DNA from: Chloroflexia bacterium
Lineage (GTDB): Bacteria > Chloroflexota > Chloroflexia > QHBQ01 > JADMIH01
Reading direction: 5' to 3'
Assembly: GCA_025927935.1 (NCBI GenBank)
Contig: JAICKM010000470.1
Coordinates: 1-5,756 of the forward strand
DNA: 5,756 nt
The notes below the pieces were generated by a model. It did not search any database and was not told the DNA's origin. It worked only from the letters and a program-made list of their open reading frames with translations. Shown in pieces: positions 1-5,608 of this stretch. A program made the translations under genes and the position numbers. Position 1 is the stretch's first letter; the number at the start of each line of letters is the position of its first letter.

Positions 1-56
1 AGCAATTCCTGCCGGGGTATAAGGCAGCGGATGCCGTCTACGATAAGATCAAGTGA
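1..56 (+). CDS. C-terminal end of an unidentified upstream gene (partial)
   Basis: The frame beginning at base 3 is open from the window edge and ends at the TGA at 54-56. It gives QFLPGYKAADAVYDKIK as the last 17 residues. The stop overlaps the GTG start of the next gene in a GTGA arrangement, which is typical of translationally coupled genes in one operon, so this is likely a real gene end rather than chance. Seventeen residues are too few to name the family. Because the downstream gene looks F420-related, an F420 pathway or F420-dependent enzyme is a reasonable guess, but nothing in these residues shows it. Confidence 0.55.
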   Translation, partial: QFLPGYKAADAVYDKIK

Positions 57-1216
57 CAGCTAATCCCCAGCCGCGCCCGGAGCGCAAGCACGTCGAAGAG
101 CGCGGCTATGACCCGCCCGTGCACCCGCTGCTCAGCGAAAGCCAGGTGGCCTTCCTGGGCGCGGCGCGCGTGGCGCGGCTGGCGACCGCCGATGCCGCGG
201 GCGTGCCCCACGTGGTGCCGGTCTGCTTTGCGCTGGACGCGCCCGCCGGGGCCTGCTATATCGCCCTGGACCAGAAGCCGAAGCGCGTGGCGCCCACCCG
301 GCTCAAGCGCGTGCGCAACATCCTGGCGAACCCCCATGCTGCATTGCTGTGCGATGTGTACCGGGAGGACTGGAGCCGCCTCATCTACTGCCTGGTCCAC
401 GCCGAGGCCGGGCTGATCGATCCGGGGACTCCGGAGCACACGAACGCGCTGGCCCTGTTGCGGGCCAAGTATGCGCAGTACCGGGCGATGGACCTGGAAG
501 CCCAGCCGGTCATTGTGCTGCGCGCGACCGCCGTCACTTCATGGGCGGGGAGCGGCGCGGATTCGTCCGCGGATGCGGCGCCCGACCCGGCGCTGGAGGC
601 GCAACGTGGGGCGCTGGATTTCTCGGCTTTGGTCCGCGGGCGCCGCTCGGTGCGGGTCTATGCCGACACCCCGGTGCCCCGGCCCGTGGTCGAACAGGTG
701 CTGGAGGCCGGGCGCTGGGCGCCCTCGCCGCACGGGCGCCTGCCCTGGCGCTTCGTCGTGCTCACCCAGCCGGAACCCAAGCGCGTGCTGGCCGAGGCTA
801 TGGGCGACGAATGGCGGCGCAACCTGGCGATGGACGGCCAGTCCGCCGAGATCGTCGATATCCGCCTCAATAAGTCGTACCAGCGCCTGCTGCGCGCCCC
901 GGTGCTGATCATTCCCTGCCTCTACGAAGCCGACCTGGACCGCTACCCCGACCCCGTGCGCCAGGCCGCCGAGCGCACCATGGCCGTGCAGAGCCTGGGC
1001 GCCGCCGCGCAAACCATGTTGCTGGCCGCCTATAGCCTGGGACTCGACGGCGGCTGGATGTGCGCGCCCCTCTTCTGCCCGGCCGTGGTGCGGGACGCGC
1101 TCGGCATCGCCGCCAACCTGCAACCGCAGGCCATCCTCACCCTCGGCTATGCGACCAGCACGCCGCGCCGCCGCCGCCGCCTGCCTCTCGACGAGTTAAT
1201 CGTCCGCTATGATTAG
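53..1216 (+). CDS. Fusion flavoprotein: PPOX-class F420-dependent domain + FbiB-type nitroreductase domain
   Basis: This is a 387-residue soluble protein with two flavin-type domains. Residues about 25-165 match the split-barrel PPOX class that uses F420, close to the Rv0121 type: a start like HPLLSESQVAFL, then RVARLATADAAGVPHVVPVCFAL, and KPKRV followed by LKRVRNI. After a low-complexity Ala/Asp/Ser linker (about 165-185), residues about 186-368 form an FMN nitroreductase fold with RRSVRVY, APSPHGRLPWRF, APVLIIPCLY, a Pro-Leu-Phe-Cys-Pro segment and a final LGYA. That pattern is the one seen in the C-terminal half of mycobacterial FbiB, which reduces dehydro-F420-0 with FMNH2 in F420 biosynthesis (family knowledge). 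A role in making or using F420 is therefore inferred; the exact reaction is not shown. No signal peptide or membrane segment is visible. The GTG at 53 overlaps the upstream stop and has no clear Shine-Dalgarno, suggesting reinitiation. A later in-frame GTG at 119 would remove 22 residues and leave the domains intact. Confidence 0.88.
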   Translation: MTANPQPRPERKHVEERGYDPPVHPLLSESQVAFLGAARVARLATADAAGVPHVVPVCFALDAPAGACYIALDQKPKRVAPTRLKRVRNILANPHAALLCDVYREDWSRLIYCLVHAEAGLIDPGTPEHTNALALLRAKYAQYRAMDLEAQPVIVLRATAVTSWAGSGADSSADAAPDPALEAQRGALDFSALVRGRRSVRVYADTPVPRPVVEQVLEAGRWAPSPHGRLPWRFVVLTQPEPKRVLAEAMGDEWRRNLAMDGQSAEIVDIRLNKSYQRLLRAPVLIIPCLYEADLDRYPDPVRQAAERTMAVQSLGAAAQTMLLAAYSLGLDGGWMCAPLFCPAVVRDALGIAANLQPQAILTLGYATSTPRRRRRLPLDELIVRYD

Positions 1217-1219
1217 CGG
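1204..1219 (+). other. Small stem-loop across the stop codon
   Basis: CCGCTA (1204-1209) pairs with TAGCGG (1214-1219) around a TGAT loop, a perfect 6-bp stem that contains the TAG stop of the preceding gene. No T-run follows, so it is not a standard intrinsic terminator. It could stabilise the 3' end of the first operon's transcript or be chance in GC-rich DNA. Confidence 0.3.
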
Positions 1220-1220
1220 C

Positions 1221-1248
1221 TTACCTGGCCGGCGCAGCGTGGTATAAT
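1221..1248 (+). promoter_or_regulatory. Extended -10 housekeeping promoter for the molybdoenzyme gene
   Basis: A perfect TATAAT lies at 1243-1248 and is preceded by TGG at 1240-1242, giving the extended -10 form TGnTATAAT. The -35 region is poor: TTACCT at 1221-1226 with a 16-nt spacer matches the consensus at three of six positions, as expected where an extended -10 compensates. Transcription should begin near 1255, leaving a leader of about 36 nt before the ATG at 1291. The site sits in the 74-nt gap between two same-strand genes, so the downstream pair can be transcribed independently of the first operon. Confidence 0.7.
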
Positions 1249-1277
1249 GACAGGTAGTCGAGTTCGATCCTCAGCAC

Positions 1278-1282
1278 AGGAG
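1278..1282 (+). promoter_or_regulatory. Shine-Dalgarno AGGAG that fixes the molybdoenzyme start
   Basis: AGGAG is separated by 8 nt from the ATG at 1291 and by only 2 nt from an in-frame TTG at 1285. The spacing makes ATG 1291 the likely start and the TTG unlikely, removing two residues from the longest possible reading. Confidence 0.75.
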
Positions 1283-1290
1283 TATTGCCC

Positions 1291-3447
1291 ATGACCCCGC
1301 CGCCATCCAGCGCTGCGTCCGTCGAAGCGCCCGCCCTCCAAAGGGAAGTGCGCACCGTGATCTGCCCGCACGACTGCCCCGATACCTGCGCCATGACCGC
1401 CACCATCGAGAACGGCGTGGTGGTCAAGATGGGTGCCCGCGCCGACCACCCCATCACCAGGGGCTTCCTCTGCGTGAAAACGCAGTATTACCAGGAACGC
1501 CTCTATTCGCCGTTGCGCGTGCTCTATCCGCAGCGGCGTGTGGGGCCGAAGGGCAGCGCGCAGTTCGAGCGCATCTCCTGGGACGAGGCCATCGCCACCA
1601 TCGTCGCGCGCTTCCGGGGCATCATCGACCGCCACGGCGCGGAGGCCATTCTGCCCTACAGCTACGCGGGCGCCATGGGCAAGCTGTCTTATGCCAGCAT
1701 GGACCGTCGGTTCTTTGGCTACATGGGCGCGTCGCTGCTCGACCGCACCATCTGCTCGACTACCGGCGCCGAGGCGTACAAGGCGGTCATGGGCACGACC
1801 ATGGGCACCGACCCGGAAGGCTTCCCGGAGGCCCGGCTGATTATCGCCTGGGGTACCAACCCGGTCTCGACCAACGTCCACCTGATGCCGTTCATCCACG
1901 AAGCCCGCCGCCGGGGCGCGCGGTTCGTGGTGGTGGACCCGCATCGCAGCAAGACCGTCGACCAGGCCGACCTGCATATCCGCCTCAACCCCGGCACCGA
2001 CGCCGCGCTGGTGCTGGCGATGATCCATGTCATGGTGCGCGAGAACCTGCACGACCCGGCCTTCCTGGCCGCCCACGCCATCGGCTGGGAGGCGCTGGAA
2101 GCGCGCGCCCGCGAGTGGACGCCCGAACGCGCCGCGCCGATCACCGGCCTGAGCGCGGAGCAGATCACCGAGTTCGCGCGCCTCTACGCGACGACGCAGC
2201 CCAGCGTCATCCGCCTGAGCTACGGCATGACCCGCCACACCAACGGCGGCCAGAATACCCGCGCCGTGGTCATGCTGCCCGCCGTCACCGGCGCCTGGGG
2301 CCGCGTCGGCGGGGGCGCGTTGCTCAGCACCAGCGGCACCTTCGGACTCGATCTGGCGGCGTTGGAGCGGCCCGATCTGCTCACTCGCCATCCGCGCCCA
2401 CCGCGCACGATCAACATGATCCAGCTTGACGCGGCGCTGAACGATCTGACTGAGCCGCCGGTGATGGGCATGCTGGTCTATAACTCCAACCCCGCCAATG
2501 TCGCGCCGAACCAGCGCCGGGTGCTGGCCGGGCTGGCCCGCGAAGACCTGTTCACGGTGGTCCACGAGCACCTGATGACCGACACGGCGCGCTACGCCGA
2601 CATCCTGCTTCCGGCCACGACCACCTTCGAGCAGAGCGATTTGTTCACCGCCTACGGCCATCTCTATCTGCAACTGGGCCGCCCGGCCATCGCCCCGATG
2701 GGCGAGGCCATCCCCAACACCGAGTTGTTCCGCCGTCTGGCCGCCGCCATGGGTTACGACGATCCCTGCTTCCGCGACAGCGACGACGACATGATGCGCC
2801 AGGCCCTCAGCAGCGAACACCCCTTCCTGCGCGACATCACCCTGGAGCGGCTGGAGGCCGAGACCTTTGTGCATCTCAACACGCCCACGCGCCCGTTCGT
2901 GCCCTTCGCCGACAGGTTCTATCCCACGCCGTCGGGCAAGATCGAACTCTACTCCGAAACGCTGCTGCGCCTGGGCCTCGACCCGGTGGTCGACTACGTG
3001 CCGGAGGCCGAAAGCCCCGACGGCTCGCCCGAACTGGCCGCTCGCTACCCGATCCGGCTGATCACCCCTGCGGCACACCACTTCCTCAACTCGTCCTTCG
3101 CCGATATGCCGACCATGCGCAAGAAGCAGCGCCGCCCGACCATCGAACTCAATCCCATCGACGCGGCGGCGCGCGGCATCGCCGGCGGCGCCTGGGTGCG
3201 CGCATTCAACGACCGGGGTGAGGCTTTCTTCGTGGCCGAGGTGAAGGACAGCGTGGGGCCGGGGGTGGCCTGCCATCTGAGCCGCTGGTGGGGCCGCTAC
3301 AGCCCTGCCGGGTGGAACGCCAACGCGCTTACCGCGGGCCGGCCCGCCGACCTGGCCGGGGGCGGCACTTTCCACACCAACCTGGTGCAGGTGGAACCCG
3401 CCGCCTCCGTCCCGCCCACCCTGGCCCAGATGCTAGGCGAAACCTGA
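1291..3447 (+). CDS. Molybdopterin-dependent oxidoreductase, [4Fe-4S] and bis-MGD type, substrate unknown
   Basis: The 718-residue protein belongs to the DMSO reductase superfamily. An N-terminal [4Fe-4S] segment has C25, C29, C33 and C61 (CPHDCPDTC, then FLCVK); K63 occupies the usual electron-relay position. The central Mo-cofactor domain carries SWDEAI (96-101), DRTICS with C155 as probable Mo ligand by position, GTNP (188-191), DPHRSKT (216-222), PGTDAAL (234-240) and NGGQNTR (318-324). A C-terminal molydopterin dinucleotide-binding domain runs from about 585 to 712, with HHFLNSSF and a closing NALTAGRPADL. Length and domain order are normal for a single-subunit catalytic chain. No twin-arginine signal or membrane segment is present, so the enzyme is predicted to be cytoplasmic. 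No ferredoxin-like, flavin or membrane partner is encoded beside it, so donor and acceptor are unknown. It has its own promoter and a good Shine-Dalgarno, and is followed after 6 nt by a DUF4037 gene. The family includes formate dehydrogenases and related anaerobic dehydrogenases; the sequence does not single one out. Confidence 0.93.
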   Translation: MTPPPSSAASVEAPALQREVRTVICPHDCPDTCAMTATIENGVVVKMGARADHPITRGFLCVKTQYYQERLYSPLRVLYPQRRVGPKGSAQFERISWDEAIATIVARFRGIIDRHGAEAILPYSYAGAMGKLSYASMDRRFFGYMGASLLDRTICSTTGAEAYKAVMGTTMGTDPEGFPEARLIIAWGTNPVSTNVHLMPFIHEARRRGARFVVVDPHRSKTVDQADLHIRLNPGTDAALVLAMIHVMVRENLHDPAFLAAHAIGWEALEARAREWTPERAAPITGLSAEQITEFARLYATTQPSVIRLSYGMTRHTNGGQNTRAVVMLPAVTGAWGRVGGGALLSTSGTFGLDLAALERPDLLTRHPRPPRTINMIQLDAALNDLTEPPVMGMLVYNSNPANVAPNQRRVLAGLAREDLFTVVHEHLMTDTARYADILLPATTTFEQSDLFTAYGHLYLQLGRPAIAPMGEAIPNTELFRRLAAAMGYDDPCFRDSDDDMMRQALSSEHPFLRDITLERLEAETFVHLNTPTRPFVPFADRFYPTPSGKIELYSETLLRLGLDPVVDYVPEAESPDGSPELAARYPIRLITPAAHHFLNSSFADMPTMRKKQRRPTIELNPIDAAARGIAGGAWVRAFNDRGEAFFVAEVKDSVGPGVACHLSRWWGRYSPAGWNANALTAGRPADLAGGGTFHTNLVQVEPAASVPPTLAQMLGET

Positions 3448-3453
3448 TCGCCG

Positions 3454-4542
3454 GTGCCCGACTTTATCGGCGGCCTGGAGCTAAGCCGGCGCTTCTACGC
3501 CGAGATCGTGCGCCCGCTGCTGGCCGCCGGGTTCCCCGATCTGGTCTACTCGGCGGCCCTCATCGGCTCCGGCTCGGAGATCCTGGGCTACGACACGCCG
3601 CGCTCCGCCGATCACGAGTGGGGGCCGCGGCTGCTGTTGTTCCTGCGCGAAGCCGATTATGCCGCCACCGCGCCGCTTATCACCGTGGCTCTCAGCCGCA
3701 AACTGCCGTCCACGTTCCATGGCTACTCCACGCACTTTGGGCCGCCGGACGCCGAGGGGATCCAGGTCGCGACGGCGCACAGCAGCGGGCCGGTGGCGCA
3801 CAAGATCGCGGTGCATACGGTTCACCGCTTTTTTGTGCAGCACCTGGGGTTGGACCCATCCGGCGATCTGCCACCGGCGGATTGGCTGACGCTACCGGAG
3901 CAGCGGCTCCTGGAGATGACGGCGGGCGCTGTCTACCATGACGGGCTGGGGGAGTTGGAACCGATCCGCGCCCGGCTGGCCTACTATCCGCGCGATATCT
4001 GGCTGTTCCTCATGGCGAACCAATGGCGGCGCATCGCTCAGCAGGAAGCCTTCGTGGGCCGGACCGGCGACGTGGGCGATGACCTGGGTTCGCGGCTCAT
4101 CGCCGGCAGCATCGTCCAGAACCTGATGCGCCTCTGCTTCCTGCTGGAGCGCCGCTACGCGCCGTACAGCAAATGGTTCGGCACGGCCTTCGCCCGCCTC
4201 ACCTGTGCGCCGCTGCTGGGTCCTATCCTGGAGCAAGTGCTGGTGGCCGCTACGTGGCAGGCGCGGGAGGCCGCGCTGGCGCGGGCCTATCGGGTTGTGG
4301 GGGGCTTGCACAATGCGCTGGGGATCACCCCGCCGCTGGACCCGCAGGTTTCGCCGTATCACAGCCGGCCCTACCTCGTCATCCACGCGGACCGCTTCGT
4401 TCAGGCGCTGGAGCAGGCAATTGCCGACCCGGCGGTGCGCAAACCGGCGGCTCCCTTCGGCGCCGTTGACCAGTTCACCGACAGCACCGACATCCTGGCT
4501 GATCCCGCGGTATACCGCAAGCTACGGCTGCTTTATGAATGA
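3454..4542 (+). CDS. DUF4037 protein with nucleotidyltransferase-like N-terminus
   Basis: This 362-residue soluble protein is recognised as DUF4037 from its two signature regions. Near the N-terminus, GSGSE (38-42), LGYD (44-47) and ADHEWGP (52-58) form a glycine-serine turn followed by an acidic pair (D53, E55), the arrangement expected of a nucleotidyltransferase active site. A mostly helical second half has WRRIAQQEAFVGRTGD (191-206), GDDLGSR (208-214), and a conserved-looking block with LMRLCFLLERRY (224-235), PYSKWFGTAF (237-246). The family has no established function that I know of; nucleotidyl transfer to a small molecule or protein is inferred from the motif, by analogy with aminoglycoside adenylyltransferases. 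The GTG start lies 6 nt after the molybdoenzyme stop and lacks a clear Shine-Dalgarno, so translation is probably coupled and the two genes share the promoter near 1243. Its 3' end overlaps the convergent V4R gene by 21 nt. Confidence 0.88.
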   Translation: MPDFIGGLELSRRFYAEIVRPLLAAGFPDLVYSAALIGSGSEILGYDTPRSADHEWGPRLLLFLREADYAATAPLITVALSRKLPSTFHGYSTHFGPPDAEGIQVATAHSSGPVAHKIAVHTVHRFFVQHLGLDPSGDLPPADWLTLPEQRLLEMTAGAVYHDGLGELEPIRARLAYYPRDIWLFLMANQWRRIAQQEAFVGRTGDVGDDLGSRLIAGSIVQNLMRLCFLLERRYAPYSKWFGTAFARLTCAPLLGPILEQVLVAATWQAREAALARAYRVVGGLHNALGITPPLDPQVSPYHSRPYLVIHADRFVQALEQAIADPAVRKPAAPFGAVDQFTDSTDILADPAVYRKLRLLYE

Positions 4543-5172
4543 TCCATGGAACGCTGTCGCCCCGTCGCCGAGGCCGGTGGAGTCTTTGTAGATCGCGTAC
4601 TTGCAGTGGGGCGCGCCCATCGCCGCGCATTCGATTTCCACCACACGCACGCGCCAGCCCACGATCTTCTCGGCCACGGTGCGCAACATCACTTCGGTTG
4701 CCGCGCAGAGCGGCGCACTGACCCCGCTGATCCGCGCGCAATACTGGCAAAACTCCGGCGTGAGATACCAGGCGACGGAATCCTGGGCCACCGTCATCAG
4801 CGTCCAGTGCTGCCCGGTATGCGCCAGCCACTTGTCGACGAACCAATGCACCCGTTGCGACGCCGGGATGTTCGGGGCCTGGGCCAGCATGGCCTGGCCC
4901 CATTCCTGCTCGAGCACCGTCCGCGCCAACCCTTGCCCGTAATTGCGGAGAAACAGCCGGGTCAACGACTCGCCCAGCATGGCGTAAACGGTGTGGTACA
5001 ACTCGGCCAGTTCCGCGGAGGTGGCGCTCGGTGTCCAGTCGTCGGGCGGGAGCATATCGCTATAGCGAGCCAGGCCCGCCGCCGCGAGCAAGTGACCGTA
5101 TTGCGACCCGCTATTTTCCTTCATGGTTTGTAAGGTCAGCCGCATGGTGCGCGCCGGAATTTGCCCCGTCAC
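4522..5172 (-). CDS. V4R (4-vinyl reductase-like) domain protein
   Basis: The reading gives 216 residues from GTG 5172. The C-terminal part (about 120-200) matches the V4R domain, a small-molecule-binding fold found in BchJ and in sensors of the XylR/DmpR type: cysteines C142, C145 and C156 (FCQYC, then APLC) and the closing VEIECAAMGAPHCKYAI with C182 and C190. The cysteines probably bind a metal such as zinc (family knowledge). The N-terminal 120 residues are helical, with an early segment QYGHLLAAAGLARY like that of other stand-alone V4R proteins. No DNA-binding, ATPase or membrane segment is fused to it, so it is more likely a ligand-binding or accessory protein than a complete regulator; bacteriochlorophyll synthesis cannot be concluded because no pigment genes are nearby. 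GTG 5172 is chosen because AGGAGG lies 8 nt upstream. A GTG at 5202, with a weaker GGGAG, would add 10 residues. An ATG at 5145 is a third option. Confidence 0.85.
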   Translation of the reverse strand: MTGQIPARTMRLTLQTMKENSGSQYGHLLAAAGLARYSDMLPPDDWTPSATSAELAELYHTVYAMLGESLTRLFLRNYGQGLARTVLEQEWGQAMLAQAPNIPASQRVHWFVDKWLAHTGQHWTLMTVAQDSVAWYLTPEFCQYCARISGVSAPLCAATEVMLRTVAEKIVGWRVRVVEIECAAMGAPHCKYAIYKDSTGLGDGATAFHGSFIKQP

Positions 5173-5180
5173 TGATCGGC

Positions 5181-5186
5181 CCTCCT
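5181..5186 (-). promoter_or_regulatory. Shine-Dalgarno AGGAGG for the V4R gene
   Basis: On the minus strand this reads AGGAGG, followed by GCCGATCA and then GTG at 5172, an 8-nt spacing. It is the strongest ribosome binding site in the window and favours the shorter start over the GTG at 5202. Confidence 0.65.
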
Positions 5187-5221
5187 GGCGGGCGAATTGC
5201 ACTCCCCTGCTCCCGCCTGCA

Positions 5222-5250
5222 ATTGTATGCCAAGATCAGATCTATGTACC
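5222..5250 (-). promoter_or_regulatory. Candidate promoter for the V4R gene
   Basis: The minus strand has TACAAT (5227-5222), one mismatch from the -10 consensus. A weak -35 candidate, GGTACA, lies 17 nt upstream (5250-5245) and matches three of six bases. It would start transcription around 5215, about 40 nt before the chosen GTG at 5172. The position is right but the -35 is poor, so this is tentative. Confidence 0.35.
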
Positions 5251-5380
5251 TGGATGTGTGATGGATCCCGGATAGCGATGTTCGTGGGCGTCAGTGAGGA
5301 CTGGATCTGCTATCTGGTCTGGGGTTCGCATGGGTGGCAGCACGGGCAAGTCGCCATCGTCCGACTCTAACCCGGTCTCC

Positions 5381-5399
5381 AAAACGGTGCGGCGCCGTT
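5381..5399 (-). terminator. Weak intrinsic terminator candidate, minus strand
   Basis: On the minus strand AACGGCG (5399-5393) pairs with CACCGTT (5389-5383) around a CCG loop, 7 bp with one G-U pair, and the stem runs into a TTTT tract. It points the right way to end a transcript from nadD, but it lies about 210 nt beyond the nadD stop and its T-run is short. Confidence 0.3.
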
Positions 5400-5433
5400 G
5401 CCTCTGACTTCGTAGTGGTCGGGACTCCTGCGT

Positions 5434-5487
5434 ACCTTACCACTGGATTATCATACCGTTTCCTATTGTAGCCATCAAACCTTACCA
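5434..5487. repeat. Direct repeat ACCTTACCA, two copies
   Basis: Identical nine-base copies lie at 5434-5442 and 5479-5487, 45 nt apart start to start, inside the less GC-rich gap. A degenerate third form, CCTTTACCG, follows at 5491-5499. Function unknown; spacing near four helical turns could suit protein binding, but chance is possible. Confidence 0.35.
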
Positions 5488-5505
5488 ACACCTTTACCGG
5501 CACCG

Positions 5506-5532
5506 CCTGATTTCCTGTCAGGATGTCAGGAT
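5506..5532. repeat. Tandem octamer GTCAGGAT x2 with overlapping inverted repeat
   Basis: GTCAGGAT occurs twice head to tail (5517-5524 and 5525-5532). CCTGA at 5506-5510 can pair with TCAGG in either copy (5518-5522 or 5526-5530), and TCCTG/CAGGA form a further palindrome around 5513-5523. A short T-run follows. The two alternative hairpins are consistent with a repeat-family fragment; no plus-strand gene lies upstream that would need a terminator here. Confidence 0.5.
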
Positions 5533-5608
5533 TTTCCACTGCTGATGATCTTAAAAAGGGGACAGGATAAGCGGCCACCGGACACCCTCGTGGACGGTCG
5601 CAGGAGCG

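Larger units (their letters stand above)
5203..5608. other. Non-coding gap between the V4R gene and nadD
   Basis: This 406-nt stretch holds no gene I can support. Short open frames exist on both strands, the longest a 95-codon minus-strand frame at 5291-5578, but none has a recognisable domain or convincing start. The right half (about 5400-5570) is visibly richer in A and T than the coding DNA on both sides. It contains a minus-strand hairpin with a T-run (5381-5399), a nine-base direct repeat ACCTTACCA at 5434-5442 and 5479-5487, and a tandem octamer at 5517-5532. It probably carries the nadD 3' untranslated region and the V4R promoter, and perhaps a decayed mobile or repeated element. Confidence 0.6.

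Noticed and set aside
1213..3375. A 720-codon open frame on the minus strand opposite the molybdoenzyme gene
   Set aside because: Its translation is rich in Gly, Arg, His and Ala without a domain, which is what GC3-biased codon use produces opposite a real gene. The plus strand carries clear molybdoenzyme motifs throughout.
3288..3941. A 217-codon plus-strand frame bridging the molybdoenzyme and DUF4037 genes
   Set aside because: It is a frame-shifted shadow of both genes with low-complexity Arg/Ala/Pro composition and no domain.
4546..5133. A 195-codon plus-strand frame opposite the V4R gene
   Set aside because: The minus strand encodes a recognisable V4R domain with its cysteines; the plus-strand product has no domain and is Arg/His-rich.
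5254..5370. A 38-codon plus-strand frame including MFVGVSEDWICYLVW
   Set aside because: The composition is protein-like, but there is no Shine-Dalgarno, no recognisable family, and it runs against the V4R promoter region. Evidence is too thin to call a small gene.
5506..5535. Plus-strand intrinsic terminator at the CCTGA/TCAGG hairpin with ATTTT
   Set aside because: No plus-strand gene lies upstream in the gap and the stem is only 5 bp, so it is better described as part of the repeat.
5291..5578. A 95-codon minus-strand frame in the gap downstream of nadD
   Set aside because: No domain, no good ribosome binding site, and it spans the short repeats and the hairpin candidate. It looks like non-coding DNA that happens to be open.
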